Source: Bradyrhizobium retamae
Lineage (GTDB): Bacteria; Pseudomonadota; Alphaproteobacteria; Rhizobiales; Xanthobacteraceae
NCBI RefSeq assembly: GCF_001440415.1
Contig: NZ_LLYA01000090.1
Location: forward strand, 1 to 64,000
Length of the DNA stretch: 64,000 bases
Reading direction: 5' to 3'
Shown in pieces: positions 44,043 through 53,021 of this stretch; position 1 is the first letter of the stretch, and the number at the start of each line of letters is the position of its first letter. The position numbers and the translations under genes were made by a program. Under the pieces are notes generated by a model. That model did not search any database. It was given only the letters and a program-made list of their open reading frames with translations, and had not been told where the DNA came from.

Positions 44043-45086
44043 ATGTCCGTACCAGAAAGCAGTTCAGGTGCCACGCCGTCGACAACTTTGTGGCCGCTGA
44101 TCACCGGCTACATGCCGGCGCGCGTGGTTCATGTGGCGGCTGAGCTTGGCATCGCCGACCTGATTGCGACTGAGGCGAAGACCGCCGACGCTCTGGCGCG
44201 AGAAACCAATACGGCACCGGCCCCGCTTCGCCGGCTGCTGCGCGCCTTGGCCAGCATCGGTCTGGTCGAGGAACTGGAATCCGGACACTTCGCGTTGGCG
44301 GCTGCGGGAAGCCAGCTTCGGTCGGATGTGCCCGGCTCGATGCGAAACGTCGCCTTGATGTTCGGCGGCGAGCGTGCCTGGAAATCCTGGGGCGAGCTCC
44401 TTCACAGCGTGAGAACCGGCGAATCCGGCACGCGTCGCGTCTACGGCGTAGGCACTTTCGAATATCTGGCCGCCAATCCGGACGAGGCCGTCATCTTCAA
44501 TACGGCGATGGCCGAAAATACCAGGCGGGTTACTGAGCTACTGGTTTCGACGTACGATTTTTCTCAGTTCCAGAACATCGTCGATATCGGTGGCGGCAAC
44601 GGCACCTTGATGGCTGCGATCCTCGCTGCCAACCCGGCCGCCCGCGGCGCAGTGTTCGATTTGCCCAGCGGAATTGCGCAAGCGCCGCAGTACCTTGCCG
44701 ATGCCGGCGTTGCCGCGCGATGTGAAACTATCGCCGGTGATTTTTTCCGCTCGGTGCCCGAGGCCTCCGACGCTTATATTTTGAAGTACGTCGTCCACGA
44801 TTGGGACGATGCGCAAAGTGTGGCGATTCTGAGCAACTGCCGCAAGGCCATGCATCAGACGAGCAAGGTGCTGCTGATCGAGCGCGTCATGCCGGAGAGG
44901 GTGGTGGCAACGCCGATACATCAGCGAATAGCGATGGCCGACATGAACATGCTAGCGATGCCCGGCGGGCAGGAGCGCACTGAACAGGAATATCGGACAT
45001 TGCTTGAAACTGCCGGCCTCTCGCTGGAGCGGACCACTCCGATGCCCGGCTCGGAAATCTGCGTGATCGAGGCGAAGCGCGGGTAA
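44043..45086 (+). CDS. SAM-dependent O-methyltransferase family protein
   Basis: A 347-residue methyltransferase of the acetylserotonin/hydroxyneurosporene O-methyltransferase type: N-terminal winged-helix dimerisation domain (LGIADLIATEAKTADALARE), SAM motif FQNIVDIGGGNGTLMAAIL, the catalytic-region motif YILKYVVHDWDDAQSVAIL and C-terminal EQEYRTLLETAGLSL. H in VVHDWDD is the likely general base. Downstream of the Bug receptor by 41 bases, so possibly the same operon; substrate unknown. Confidence 0.88.
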   Translation: MSVPESSSGATPSTTLWPLITGYMPARVVHVAAELGIADLIATEAKTADALARETNTAPAPLRRLLRALASIGLVEELESGHFALAAAGSQLRSDVPGSMRNVALMFGGERAWKSWGELLHSVRTGESGTRRVYGVGTFEYLAANPDEAVIFNTAMAENTRRVTELLVSTYDFSQFQNIVDIGGGNGTLMAAILAANPAARGAVFDLPSGIAQAPQYLADAGVAARCETIAGDFFRSVPEASDAYILKYVVHDWDDAQSVAILSNCRKAMHQTSKVLLIERVMPERVVATPIHQRIAMADMNMLAMPGGQERTEQEYRTLLETAGLSLERTTPMPGSEICVIEAKRG

Positions 45087-45167
45087 GAGACGGACCCGAT
45101 GGGGCTGTAGTGGTGGACGGCCGCGCCAGTCCGCGATCAGCCAACGGAGGCATTACTCACCCTGGAT

Positions 45168-45193
45168 GGAACCTTCCATGCCCGGGGAACGTT
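45168..45193 (+). promoter_or_regulatory. EcfG-type promoter for the DUF1236 gene
   Basis: GGAAC (45168-45172), exactly 17 bases, CGTT (45190-45193). An exact match to GGAAC-N16/17-CGTT, 34 bases before the ATG at 45227. Its position also argues against the upstream frame beginning at 45110. Confidence 0.75.
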
Positions 45194-45226
45194 CGCTTGC
45201 GCAGGGTCCGATTGCAGGAGGTCAAG

Positions 45227-46435
45227 ATGCGCAAGCAGCTATTGTTATCGACTGGAGTTATCTGCCTGATGCTGGCACCGGGGCTGTCGCATGGTCAGGC
45301 CCCGGGCGGAAGAAGTGAGGAACCGAAGCAGATGCAGCCGAGCGATCGTGGCAAGGGTGCTGCATCGCAAGAGCGCGGCGCCGAGCGGGCGCAGGAACGC
45401 GCCAAGGGTGCTGAGCAGAAGGCTCAAGGTCCGGCGGGTCGTGAGGAAAGAGGAGCCGGCCCTCGGCAGACGGAGGAAAGGAGCAAGGCGGCACCCGCGT
45501 CCGAGCGTCCCGCGGCTGCTAGCGATGAGAGCAAACGTGGCCGCGGAGATGACGCGAAGAGAGCCACGGAGCAAACCAAGGGCGCCCGCCCGGGTGATCG
45601 GGAGGCCGACCGCGGTCGGGATGCCAGGGAGAGCGCTAAGGACAGTGCCAAAGACAGAACCAAGGGCACTGCCGAGTCCGAGAGGACTAAGAGCGGAACA
45701 ACGACGTCCCAAAAGGAGCGCGAGGGCACAACCACCACGCAGAAGGAGCCGAGCCGCGATCAACGGGACAGAACCTCGAAGGATGCGGCTGAGCAGGGCA
45801 AGGAGACCGACCGGCCGGGCACCGCGACTGACACCACGCGGACACAGACCCAGACCACCCAGACGCAAGACCGCCAGCAGATCTCGACCGAGAAGCAGGT
45901 ACGCATCTCCGAGACGCTAACCCGCGAGCGTCTTGCGCCGCCCCAGCGCAATCTCAACATCTCGATCCGGGTAGGCGAGCGGATCCCGCGGCACGTGCGC
46001 GTGCAGCGGCTGCCGGCGGCGATCGTCTCGATCGAGCCGCGGTACCGCGGTTATGACTACTTCACGACCGAGGAGGAAATCGTGATCGTTGAACCCGGCA
46101 CGCAACGGATCGTAAGCCAGATCCCGCGCGACGCGTCGCGCATTCGCGCAGCGGGCGGCGAGACAGCCGGTGGTGGACGTGGGGCTGACGCGATGGCCCA
46201 GGCCGGCGGAGCGCCTTGCCGTATCATGCGCCGGGATACCGCGGGCAATGTTACCGAAGTCTCGCCCACAACAGTTGGTTCGACCGCGCCGCAAGATTCG
46301 ATCAGCGTAACCGTTCGTGCGCCGGGCGGTGCAGGGTCGACGAACCCGATTGCATTGGGTGCGTCCGATGGACAGATCGTTGTCGCCATGCAAGGCGGCG
46401 ATTGCACCGTGACGATCGAGCCGCTGACGCGGTAG
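45227..46435 (+). CDS. Exported DUF1236 protein with long charged disordered region
   Basis: A 402-residue protein: signal peptide MRKQLLLSTGVICLMLAPGL, then about 200 residues of low-complexity Arg/Glu/Lys/Thr/Gln sequence (for example ERTKSGTTTSQKEREG), then a DUF1236-like domain (NLNISIRVGERIPRHVRVQR, EEEIVIVEPGTQRIVSQIPR) and an extra C-terminal region. The start follows CAGGAGG. The periplasmic role of DUF1236 is unknown. The EcfG-type promoter points to general stress induction. Confidence 0.85.
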   Translation: MRKQLLLSTGVICLMLAPGLSHGQAPGGRSEEPKQMQPSDRGKGAASQERGAERAQERAKGAEQKAQGPAGREERGAGPRQTEERSKAAPASERPAAASDESKRGRGDDAKRATEQTKGARPGDREADRGRDARESAKDSAKDRTKGTAESERTKSGTTTSQKEREGTTTTQKEPSRDQRDRTSKDAAEQGKETDRPGTATDTTRTQTQTTQTQDRQQISTEKQVRISETLTRERLAPPQRNLNISIRVGERIPRHVRVQRLPAAIVSIEPRYRGYDYFTTEEEIVIVEPGTQRIVSQIPRDASRIRAAGGETAGGGRGADAMAQAGGAPCRIMRRDTAGNVTEVSPTTVGSTAPQDSISVTVRAPGGAGSTNPIALGASDGQIVVAMQGGDCTVTIEPLTR

Positions 46436-46495
46436 GCGCGTGGGTCCGGCCTCGCAAGAGGCCGCCACATCAGGATGTCGATAAGGGTAATGGAA

Positions 46496-46519
46496 AGTGC
46501 GGCATCTGATTGCCGCACT
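46496..46519. terminator. Hairpin between convergent DUF1236 and GGT genes
   Basis: A perfect 9-bp stem AGTGCGGCA (46496-46504) / TGCCGCACT (46511-46519) with a 6-base loop. T-content after it is weak, so termination efficiency is uncertain. Confidence 0.5.
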
Positions 46520-46576
46520 GTTCTCGTTCAGCGGCATCTCACCTTTTGCAGCGTCGCTCCCTGATGACGTGCGGCT

Positions 46577-48169
46577 TCACCCCTCCGCCACTGCCTCGCT
46601 CCAGGCGTGGAACGGCTCGGTCGCGCCGCTGTTGGTTTCGCCGTCGCGCAGCACCACGCTGGGGCACGCGAACTTCATCGGCAGGTTCTGGATGCACGCC
46701 TCCTCGTAATCGAAACGCGAGCCCAGCGCTTCGCTCGCGGCCTGCGGCAGGCGGACGTCGCCGATCACGATCGCGCCTTCGCTGGCGTCGATGCGCGGCT
46801 GATGGATTGCGGCATCGAGATCCATGCCGTAATCCATCACGAAGGACAGAAGCTGGCTTACCGCCGGCAGAATCCGCCGGCCGCCCGAAGCGCCGACCGC
46901 GACGCGCCTTCCGTCCGCCGCCTGCGCCAGCACGGGCGTGTAGTTGGTAAGGCACCGCTTGCCCGGCGCCAGCGAATTCGGCGTGCCCGGGGTCGGGTCG
47001 AACCACATGATGCCGTTGTTCATGGTGATGCCGGTCTGGTTCGTCACGAATTTGGAGCCGAAGGTGGACAGCAAGGTTTGCGTTACCGCGGCCATGTTGC
47101 CGTCTCGGTCGACGGCGGAAAAATGCGTGGTGCAGGCCGGCGCCAGCGCTTCGGCGCCGAGCGCGCGCCTGCCGTCTTCATCGCCCATGTCCTTGAGGCG
47201 TTCGCGATACGCTTTTTGCAGCGCCGATGCATAGGCGATGTAGGCCGCAGCGTCCGGTCCGCTGCGCGCAGGCTCGAGATTTTCCTGCAGCAGACGAAGC
47301 GTGCGCGCCAGCGTCGGCCCGGCCGTGAGTTCGGGCGTCGCGAACACCTCGCCGCCGCGATAGGGGATTGCCAGCGGCTCGCGCACAACGCTGCGAAATG
47401 GCTTGAGATCCTCGGCCGACAGCGCGCCGCCGGCGGCCTGAATGTCGGCGGCGAGGCTCTGTGCCAGATCGCCCTCGTAGAAGTCGCGCGGGCCGGCGCT
47501 GGCAAGCTGCGCCATCGTGGCCTTGAGGCGGTCCTGCGGCATGCGGACCTTGGACCTGATGCCCCATTGCGGGTTGGGCGGCAGGCCGTCCTGGAGATAG
47601 GCGGCGGCGCTCGCGGGGTAACGCCGCAAGTCTGCTGCCGCGCTCGAAATCATCACCGTGGTCCACCAGTCGACCGCAAGCCCTTCGCCGGCGAGCGAGA
47701 TGCTCGGCGCCAGCAACTCCTTCCACGGCAGTTTGGCGTAGCGGCGGTGTGCCTCTTCCATGCCGGCGACGACGCCGGGCACGGCGATCGAGCCGGGGCC
47801 GTGAATGTTGCGGTCGTCCTTTACCCGCGGCCAGGGGAAGATGTCAGAAGCCGCTCCACCGCCGGTCAGCGGATAATCTTCCACCCGCAGGCTGAGCGGC
47901 GCCCGCATGCCGTAGTCGATCACCTCATAACGGTGTTCGCGCGCCCGGTAGAGCACCATCGCGCCGCCGCCGCCGACCCCGCTCATCCAGGGCTCCAGAA
48001 CGCCAAGCGCAAACGTTGTCGCGATCACGGCATCGATGCAGTCGCCGCCCGCGGCCAGCACCTCGACCCCCACTTGCGCCGCCCTGCTTGATTGCGCAGC
48101 GACGATGCCGCCTCTGGAGGTGACGGCTGGCTTGCGTATCGCTTGGGTATTGGAGAACTGGTCGCGCAT
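46577..48169 (-). CDS. Gamma-glutamyltransferase family protein
   Basis: A 530-residue Ntn-hydrolase. The autoprocessing site and nucleophilic Thr are in ACTTHFSAVDRDGNMAAVTQ at about residues 350-370; GGGGAMVLYRAREHRYEVID and GASGGRRILPAV are typical of GGT. No signal peptide is visible, so it may be cytoplasmic. It hydrolyses or transfers gamma-glutamyl groups, for example from glutathione. The divergent neighbour is a (broken) ChaC-type gamma-glutamylcyclotransferase, a related glutathione-degrading activity. Confidence 0.9.
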   Translation of the reverse strand: MRDQFSNTQAIRKPAVTSRGGIVAAQSSRAAQVGVEVLAAGGDCIDAVIATTFALGVLEPWMSGVGGGGAMVLYRAREHRYEVIDYGMRAPLSLRVEDYPLTGGGAASDIFPWPRVKDDRNIHGPGSIAVPGVVAGMEEAHRRYAKLPWKELLAPSISLAGEGLAVDWWTTVMISSAAADLRRYPASAAAYLQDGLPPNPQWGIRSKVRMPQDRLKATMAQLASAGPRDFYEGDLAQSLAADIQAAGGALSAEDLKPFRSVVREPLAIPYRGGEVFATPELTAGPTLARTLRLLQENLEPARSGPDAAAYIAYASALQKAYRERLKDMGDEDGRRALGAEALAPACTTHFSAVDRDGNMAAVTQTLLSTFGSKFVTNQTGITMNNGIMWFDPTPGTPNSLAPGKRCLTNYTPVLAQAADGRRVAVGASGGRRILPAVSQLLSFVMDYGMDLDAAIHQPRIDASEGAIVIGDVRLPQAASEALGSRFDYEEACIQNLPMKFACPSVVLRDGETNSGATEPFHAWSEAVAEG

Positions 48170-48343
48170 CGGATTGCCTTTGATTCCCTGTAACGTGTGT
48201 GGTTGCCGGTCGGGCAGAAGATCTCGTTGTCGTCATTACACCCTAAAAATCTCAGGCCAGCTATGACAGAATAACATGCTGGGAATTCGCATCGCCCGTC
48301 TTCGTGTTGGCGTCTTGCCTCCGACAATGGCACATTGCGAACG

Positions 48344-49104
48344 ATGGCCGTATCCACAAAGGAGCATACTGGCTTGACCGCCGACGCATTTATTCATCTG
48401 CCGGAGCTGCGGGCCCGGGTAACGCACCCGGAAAAATCACTGCTGCGCCTGACGCCAAAGATGTTCTCGATGTGGGAGCAGCGGGCGCGGGCCGCGGGAT
48501 GGCCGGCAGGCTGGCGGCTGTCGGACGAAGCGATCGAGGCGTCGCGGTTGCGGTGCTCGGCGATCACCCTGATGGCGATGACCTCTGGATCTACTCCTAC
48601 GGTTCGCTGATGTGGGACCCCGGCTTTCACTTTGCCGAAGTCCGGCTCGCCGACGTCGAAAACTATCAGCGCCGCTTCACGCTGAAGATCAATCTCGGCC
48701 GGGGATCGCACGACCATCCGGCGCTGATGCTCTCACTGGAGCCGCAGTTCGGATGTTGCCGCGGGCTGGCGTTCCGCATTGCGGCCGATTCCGTCCATGC
48801 CGAGACCGCGATCCTGTGGCGCCGCGAAATGCTGCGCGGCGGCTATGCGCCGGCGATGGTGCCGATGACGACGCCGCAGGGACCAATCACCGCACTCGCC
48901 TTCACCTCCAACCGCTCGCACCCGAGTTATGTCGGCGAACTGCCGCTCGCCGAGACCGCCGCGATGATCGCGAGCGGGAAGGGCGTTCTCGGTACCAACC
49001 GCGAATACCTCGTGCAACTGGCGACGCAGTTGCAGGCGTTGGAGATCGAGGATCCGTATGTCGCGCAGTTGCATGCGCAGATACACGGCGCTCCCGGTGC
49101 TTGA
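48344..49104 (+). pseudogene. ChaC-type gamma-glutamylcyclotransferase, single-base frameshift
   Basis: The first 68 residues (MAVSTKEHTGLTADAFIHLP to DEAIEASR) end at 48547. Homology continues without overlap in another frame from 48550 (AVLGDHPDGDDLWIYSYGSL, MWDPGFHFAEV) to 49104. One inserted base would rejoin them into a normal ChaC protein of about 253 residues. The YGSLMWDP motif and the presumed catalytic Glu region are intact in the second part. ChaC proteins cleave glutathione to 5-oxoproline and Cys-Gly. Either a true frameshift or a sequence error. Confidence 0.82.
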
Positions 49105-49272
49105 GGCGGTCACCTCACGGCGGCCTGCCGCGTCTATTTAGGCTGATTTTGCCGCGCAATTTGGCATCCTGACGCAAGTGCAGGACGCGGATAGTTGGCA
49201 TCATCAGAGCCGCCGCGCGGAGACGATCGACGCAGGAATAATTCGCAGAAACAACTAATGGAGAGGGCGCGC

Positions 49273-50936
49273 ATGACTGGGGAGATCAAGTCGCACTACG
49301 AGGTCGTTGTCGTCGGCGCGGGCGTGTCGGGCATTTACCAGATCAAGCGGCTGGCCGATCTCGACGTGGATGCCCTCGTGCTCGATGCCGCCCCCGATCT
49401 CGGGGGAACCTGGTACTGGAACCGCTATCCCGGCGCGCGCTTCGATTCCGAGAGCTACACCTACGGCTATTCCTTCTCGAAAGAGCTGCTCAACGAGTGG
49501 CACTGGCAGGAGCGGTTCTCGAGCCAGCCGGAGAATCTTCGCTATCTCAACTACGTCGCCGACAAGTTCGATTTGCGCAAATACATGCGGTTCAACCGCA
49601 AGGTGGAAGCGGCGGCCTTCGACGAGGGCAGTCATCTGTGGCGGGTCCGGCTCGACGACGGGCGTGAATTGAGCTGCCGATTCCTCATTCTTGCGGTCGG
49701 GTTGCTCTCGATACCGACGCTGCCGCGACTTGAGGGCATGGAGACATTCAAGGGGCGTTCGTTCCATACCTTCTATTGGCCGCACGAGCCGGTTGAACTC
49801 TCCGGCAAGAAAATCGGCATCATCGGCACCGGCGCCACAGCGATCCAGGTGATCGGCGAGATCGCCGACAAGGTCGGCGAACTCACGGTGTTTCAGCGGC
49901 GTCCGAACTGGAGCGCGCCGCTGAATAACAGCCCGATCTCGGACGAGGAAATGGCCGACATCCGTTCGCGCTACGATGAAATCTTTGCCGCCTGCAAGCG
50001 CACGCCCGGCGGCTTCGAGCACGAGCCGGACCGGCGCGGCTTCTATGAAGCCACCCGCGAGGAGCGGATCGCGCTGTGGGACAAGCTCTATGACGAGCCC
50101 GGCTTCGGGATCTGGCTCAGCAATTTTCGCGAGATTTTTACCGACGAGGCCGCCAATGCCGAGTTTTCCGCTTACGTCGCCGATCGCATCCGAAGGCGCG
50201 TGAAGGACCCGGTGACCGCGGAAAAGCTGACCCCGAAAGATCACGGTTTTGGCGTGCAGCGGGTGCCGCTGGAGACCAACTATCTAGAGGCCTACAACCG
50301 CAACAATGTGCATCTCGTCGACATCAGCGAGACGCCGATTCTGCGGGTCACCGAAACGGGCCTGCGCACCAACGCGCGCGATTACGAGCTCGATATCATC
50401 GTCTACTCCACCGGGTTCGATGCCATCACCGGCGCATTCGATGCGATCGACATCACGGGTGCCGCCGGAGTGAAGCTCGCCGACGAATGGCGCGACGGAC
50501 CCTCGACCTTTCTCGGCATGATGGTCCACGGCTTTCCGAACTTGCTGATGCCGACCGGCCCGCAAAGCGGCTCAGCCTCGACGAATTTTCCGCGCGGCAT
50601 CGAGAACGGCGTCGGCTGGTGCATGGGCCTGCTCGGCTACATCTGGGACCGCGGCTACACGCGGGCCGAACCGACGGCGGAAGCGCAGGCGCGCTGGACC
50701 GCGCACGTGACCAAGATGTACGCCATCATGCTGATGCGCAAAGCCAAGTCGTGGTTCACCGGCTACAATTCCAATATCCCCGGCCACGAGCACGGCAAGA
50801 CGCGGTATCTCGTCTATAATGGCGGCACGCCGAATATGTCGCGGCGATCACCGACGTTGCCGAGAAGGGATATGACGGAATCGTATTCGATGCGAAGGGG
50901 CAGGCTGCGACGAGGGCATCGGCCGCCGCGGAGTAA
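49273..50936 (+). pseudogene. Baeyer-Villiger/flavin monooxygenase, frameshifted near the C-terminus
   Basis: About 520 residues in frame: FAD motif VVVVGAGVSGIYQIKRL, the pair [17 protein letters not shown], an intact fingerprint FKGRSFHTFYWP at 159-170 (His 165), and NADPH motif IIGTGATAIQVIG. At about 50831 the frame leaves the family sequence; EYVAAITDVAEKGYDGIVFD and RASAAAE continue one frame over, to a TAA at 50934-50936. In the original frame translation runs on to 51159 antisense to the next gene. As only the tail is changed, activity may survive. ATG 49258 is an alternative start. Confidence 0.82.
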
Positions 50937-50970
50937 GATGCGCGTCGCTCGCGCCTTCGCAAGCATCACG

Positions 50971-51822
50971 TCACTGTGTCCGCAGCAGGCGCCTGGGATG
51001 AACGCCGTCGACATAGCCCATGAACGGCGGATGGATCGAATAGCCGATCAGCTCGCGTGCGCGCTCGGGCAGTTTGCTCGCCATCTCGGCCGGGACGGCG
51101 AGTGCCATGTTTTCGAGTTGCCGCACCCAGCCCACGCAATATTGCGGCGTGATGATTAGGCGCGGCCGGTTCGACCGGTTAGCGCCGCCACGGTGCCATA
51201 GCGTTCCCTTGGTGATGGCCAGCGATCCGGATGGCATGATCAGCTTCACGGCGTCAGGCCTGTCGCCTTCCTCCTGACCGGCTTCGTTGGTGAAATGAGC
51301 TGGCTTCACCGCGCCCTCGATATATTGCCCGTCCCACAGATGGCTTCCGGGAATGATTTCGGTGGCGCCATTTTGCTCGGTCGTATCGTCGATCGCCCAG
51401 AACGTGCTGATGCCAAGGGCAGGGCGGGGGCGCGGAATCTTCACGCCGCTGTCGTCGAAATGCCAGGGCTGGACGGTCTCGCCGGGATGGAGATTGATCG
51501 CGAGCAGAGCAGACAGCAGGCAGCTCTCGCCGAGTTCGGCTTCCACAAAGGCCATAGCGAGCGGATGGATCGCCAGCTCGGCGAAGACAGGCGCTTTCGC
51601 CAGCAGTGCATACACCCGGTTGGTTTTGGTGCCTTCGAAATCGTTGCGGCCGAACAGATCGCGCGCCAGATGCGGCGCCAGCGCCGCGCGGATTTCGGCG
51701 ACGCGGTCGGGTGCAAGAACGCGTTCGAAGATCAGGTAACCGCTGCGGTCGAACTCTTGCTTTAAGAAGGCGAATGAGCGTTCTCCGAGCCAGGGCAAAA
51801 CCTGCTCCGCTGTCGCTGCCAT
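50971..51822 (-). CDS. Phytanoyl-CoA dioxygenase (PhyH) family protein
   Basis: A 283-residue Fe(II)/2-oxoglutarate oxygenase-like protein. The iron-binding motif appears as HFDD in QPWHFDDSGVKIPRP, with the distal His in KGTLWHRGGANRSNRPRLI and a following Arg for 2-oxoglutarate. EIIPGSHLWDG is typical of the family. Likely hydroxylates a small acyl or alicyclic substrate. The start at 51822 (MAATAEQVLPWLG) is preferred over 51855. It lies between the two monooxygenase genes. Confidence 0.87.
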   Translation of the reverse strand: MAATAEQVLPWLGERSFAFLKQEFDRSGYLIFERVLAPDRVAEIRAALAPHLARDLFGRNDFEGTKTNRVYALLAKAPVFAELAIHPLAMAFVEAELGESCLLSALLAINLHPGETVQPWHFDDSGVKIPRPRPALGISTFWAIDDTTEQNGATEIIPGSHLWDGQYIEGAVKPAHFTNEAGQEEGDRPDAVKLIMPSGSLAITKGTLWHRGGANRSNRPRLIITPQYCVGWVRQLENMALAVPAEMASKLPERARELIGYSIHPPFMGYVDGVHPRRLLRTQ

Positions 51823-51929
51823 CGGCGCTCTCCCTCGTGTGCCCGGCCAAGCCAAGATTTTTGCGATATATCATACGCAACTACGGGCGTTTTTCACGAG
51901 ATTTCTGCGGCGTGAACGGTGGCACCAAA

Positions 51930-52430
51930 TCAAGGCCGCGGTGCGAATGCGTAGCGGAACGTGCAGCTCGGCGCGCCCTGCATCAGGGTCTGGTCGCGCC
52001 TCAGGCTGACCTCGCTACCGCCGGCGGCAACGATATCGAAATCGGTGGCGCAGACCAGCAGCGCACCAAGTTCCGGCTCGCCGAGCGCGCGGAAGAATTC
52101 CGCGAATCGGCAATGCGTGACGTCGAATTCCAGCGCCGCCTCGTCGTGGCGGCGCATCTCGACCGTTACTTCCCGCTCGGTGACTTCGGCAAGCGCGCTA
52201 TGCATGGTCGCCCATTTGCGCCGCGCGCTGCCCTCGACGCTCTCGCCGATGGCCGCGAATAGCGACTTCGACCAGTTGCGCAAGGCTTGTCTCGCAATCG
52301 CGTCAGCCTTTTCCTGGCCCAGTTCCGCGCGTAGCGCCCGCAGCATCGGCACCAGCACCTGCGCCTGGATCCGCGTTTTGTCCAACAGCGATAGGCGAGG
52401 ATCGACCATATAATCGTCGAGTACGTTCAT
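51930..52430 (-). CDS. L-2-amino-thiazoline-4-carboxylic acid hydrolase-like protein
   Basis: A 166-residue helical protein: LSLLDKTRIQAQVLVPMLRA, EFDVTHCRFAEFFRALGEPE, LVCATDFDIVAAGG and C-terminal LMQGAPSCTFRYAF. The CxFR ending and the C-xx-A-x-x-F pattern fit the ATC-hydrolase family, in which cysteines are catalytically important. The true substrate of most family members is unknown. The next gene on the same strand is the PhyH gene, 107 bases on. Confidence 0.75.
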   Translation of the reverse strand: MNVLDDYMVDPRLSLLDKTRIQAQVLVPMLRALRAELGQEKADAIARQALRNWSKSLFAAIGESVEGSARRKWATMHSALAEVTEREVTVEMRRHDEAALEFDVTHCRFAEFFRALGEPELGALLVCATDFDIVAAGGSEVSLRRDQTLMQGAPSCTFRYAFAPRP

Positions 52431-52529
52431 CGCAGGGTCCTTTCGAATCCGATCTCCAGGGAGATATTGCGAGCGTCAAGGCGAGCGCAACCGAGATAAA
52501 CTGAACGATTGACTTAGAAAATCTGATGC

Positions 52530-52967
52530 ATGACCCTTGCGGGGAACGTCGGGGCGATTGCAGGAAGTGGCCGCGGAGTGACTGTCAGCGAAAGCTATGC
52601 CGAGTTTCTGCGCGAGCAGTTCGCGCCGCTTGGCCATCTCACCATGCGGCCTATGTTCGGCGCGACCGGTGTGTTCTGCGACGGGCTGATGTTCGCCGTG
52701 GTGACGGAGAACACGCTTTACTTCCGGATCGATGATCAGAACCGGGAGATGTTCAGAGAGGCCGAGGCGTTTCCACCGCTCAGTTATGTGAAGAAGGGCC
52801 AGACCATCGACCTCGCGTTCTGGCGCGCGCCGGAACGGCTGTTCGACGAACCCGATGAGCTTGCCGCCTGGGCGCGCGCTGCGCTGGCGGCGGCACACCG
52901 GGTTGCGGCGAAGAGGCCCGCGCCAAAGCAACGCAAAGCGCCAAGGCCGCGCAAACGCCCGTCGTAA
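52530..52967 (+). CDS. TfoX/Sxy N-terminal domain protein
   Basis: A 145-residue protein with the TfoX_N pattern: FAPLGHLTMRPMFGATGVFC, DGLMFAVVTENTLYFRID, FPPLSYVKKGQTIDLAFW, and a Lys/Arg/Pro-rich C-terminal tail. In gammaproteobacteria TfoX/Sxy controls competence; stand-alone N-domains in alphaproteobacteria have no established role. The start may instead be GTG 52578, which would remove 16 unconserved-looking residues. Confidence 0.82.
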   Translation: MTLAGNVGAIAGSGRGVTVSESYAEFLREQFAPLGHLTMRPMFGATGVFCDGLMFAVVTENTLYFRIDDQNREMFREAEAFPPLSYVKKGQTIDLAFWRAPERLFDEPDELAAWARAALAAAHRVAAKRPAPKQRKAPRPRKRPS

Positions 52968-53021
52968 GCGGCTCAAATCTTTTGGCCGCTCGGATGAAGC
53001 CGAGCGGCCGTTGCCTCGCGC

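Noticed and set aside
46607..48091. A 494-codon plus-strand frame opposite the gamma-glutamyltransferase gene
   Set aside because: Antisense shadow; the opposite strand has the GGT nucleophile motif and a full-length family match.
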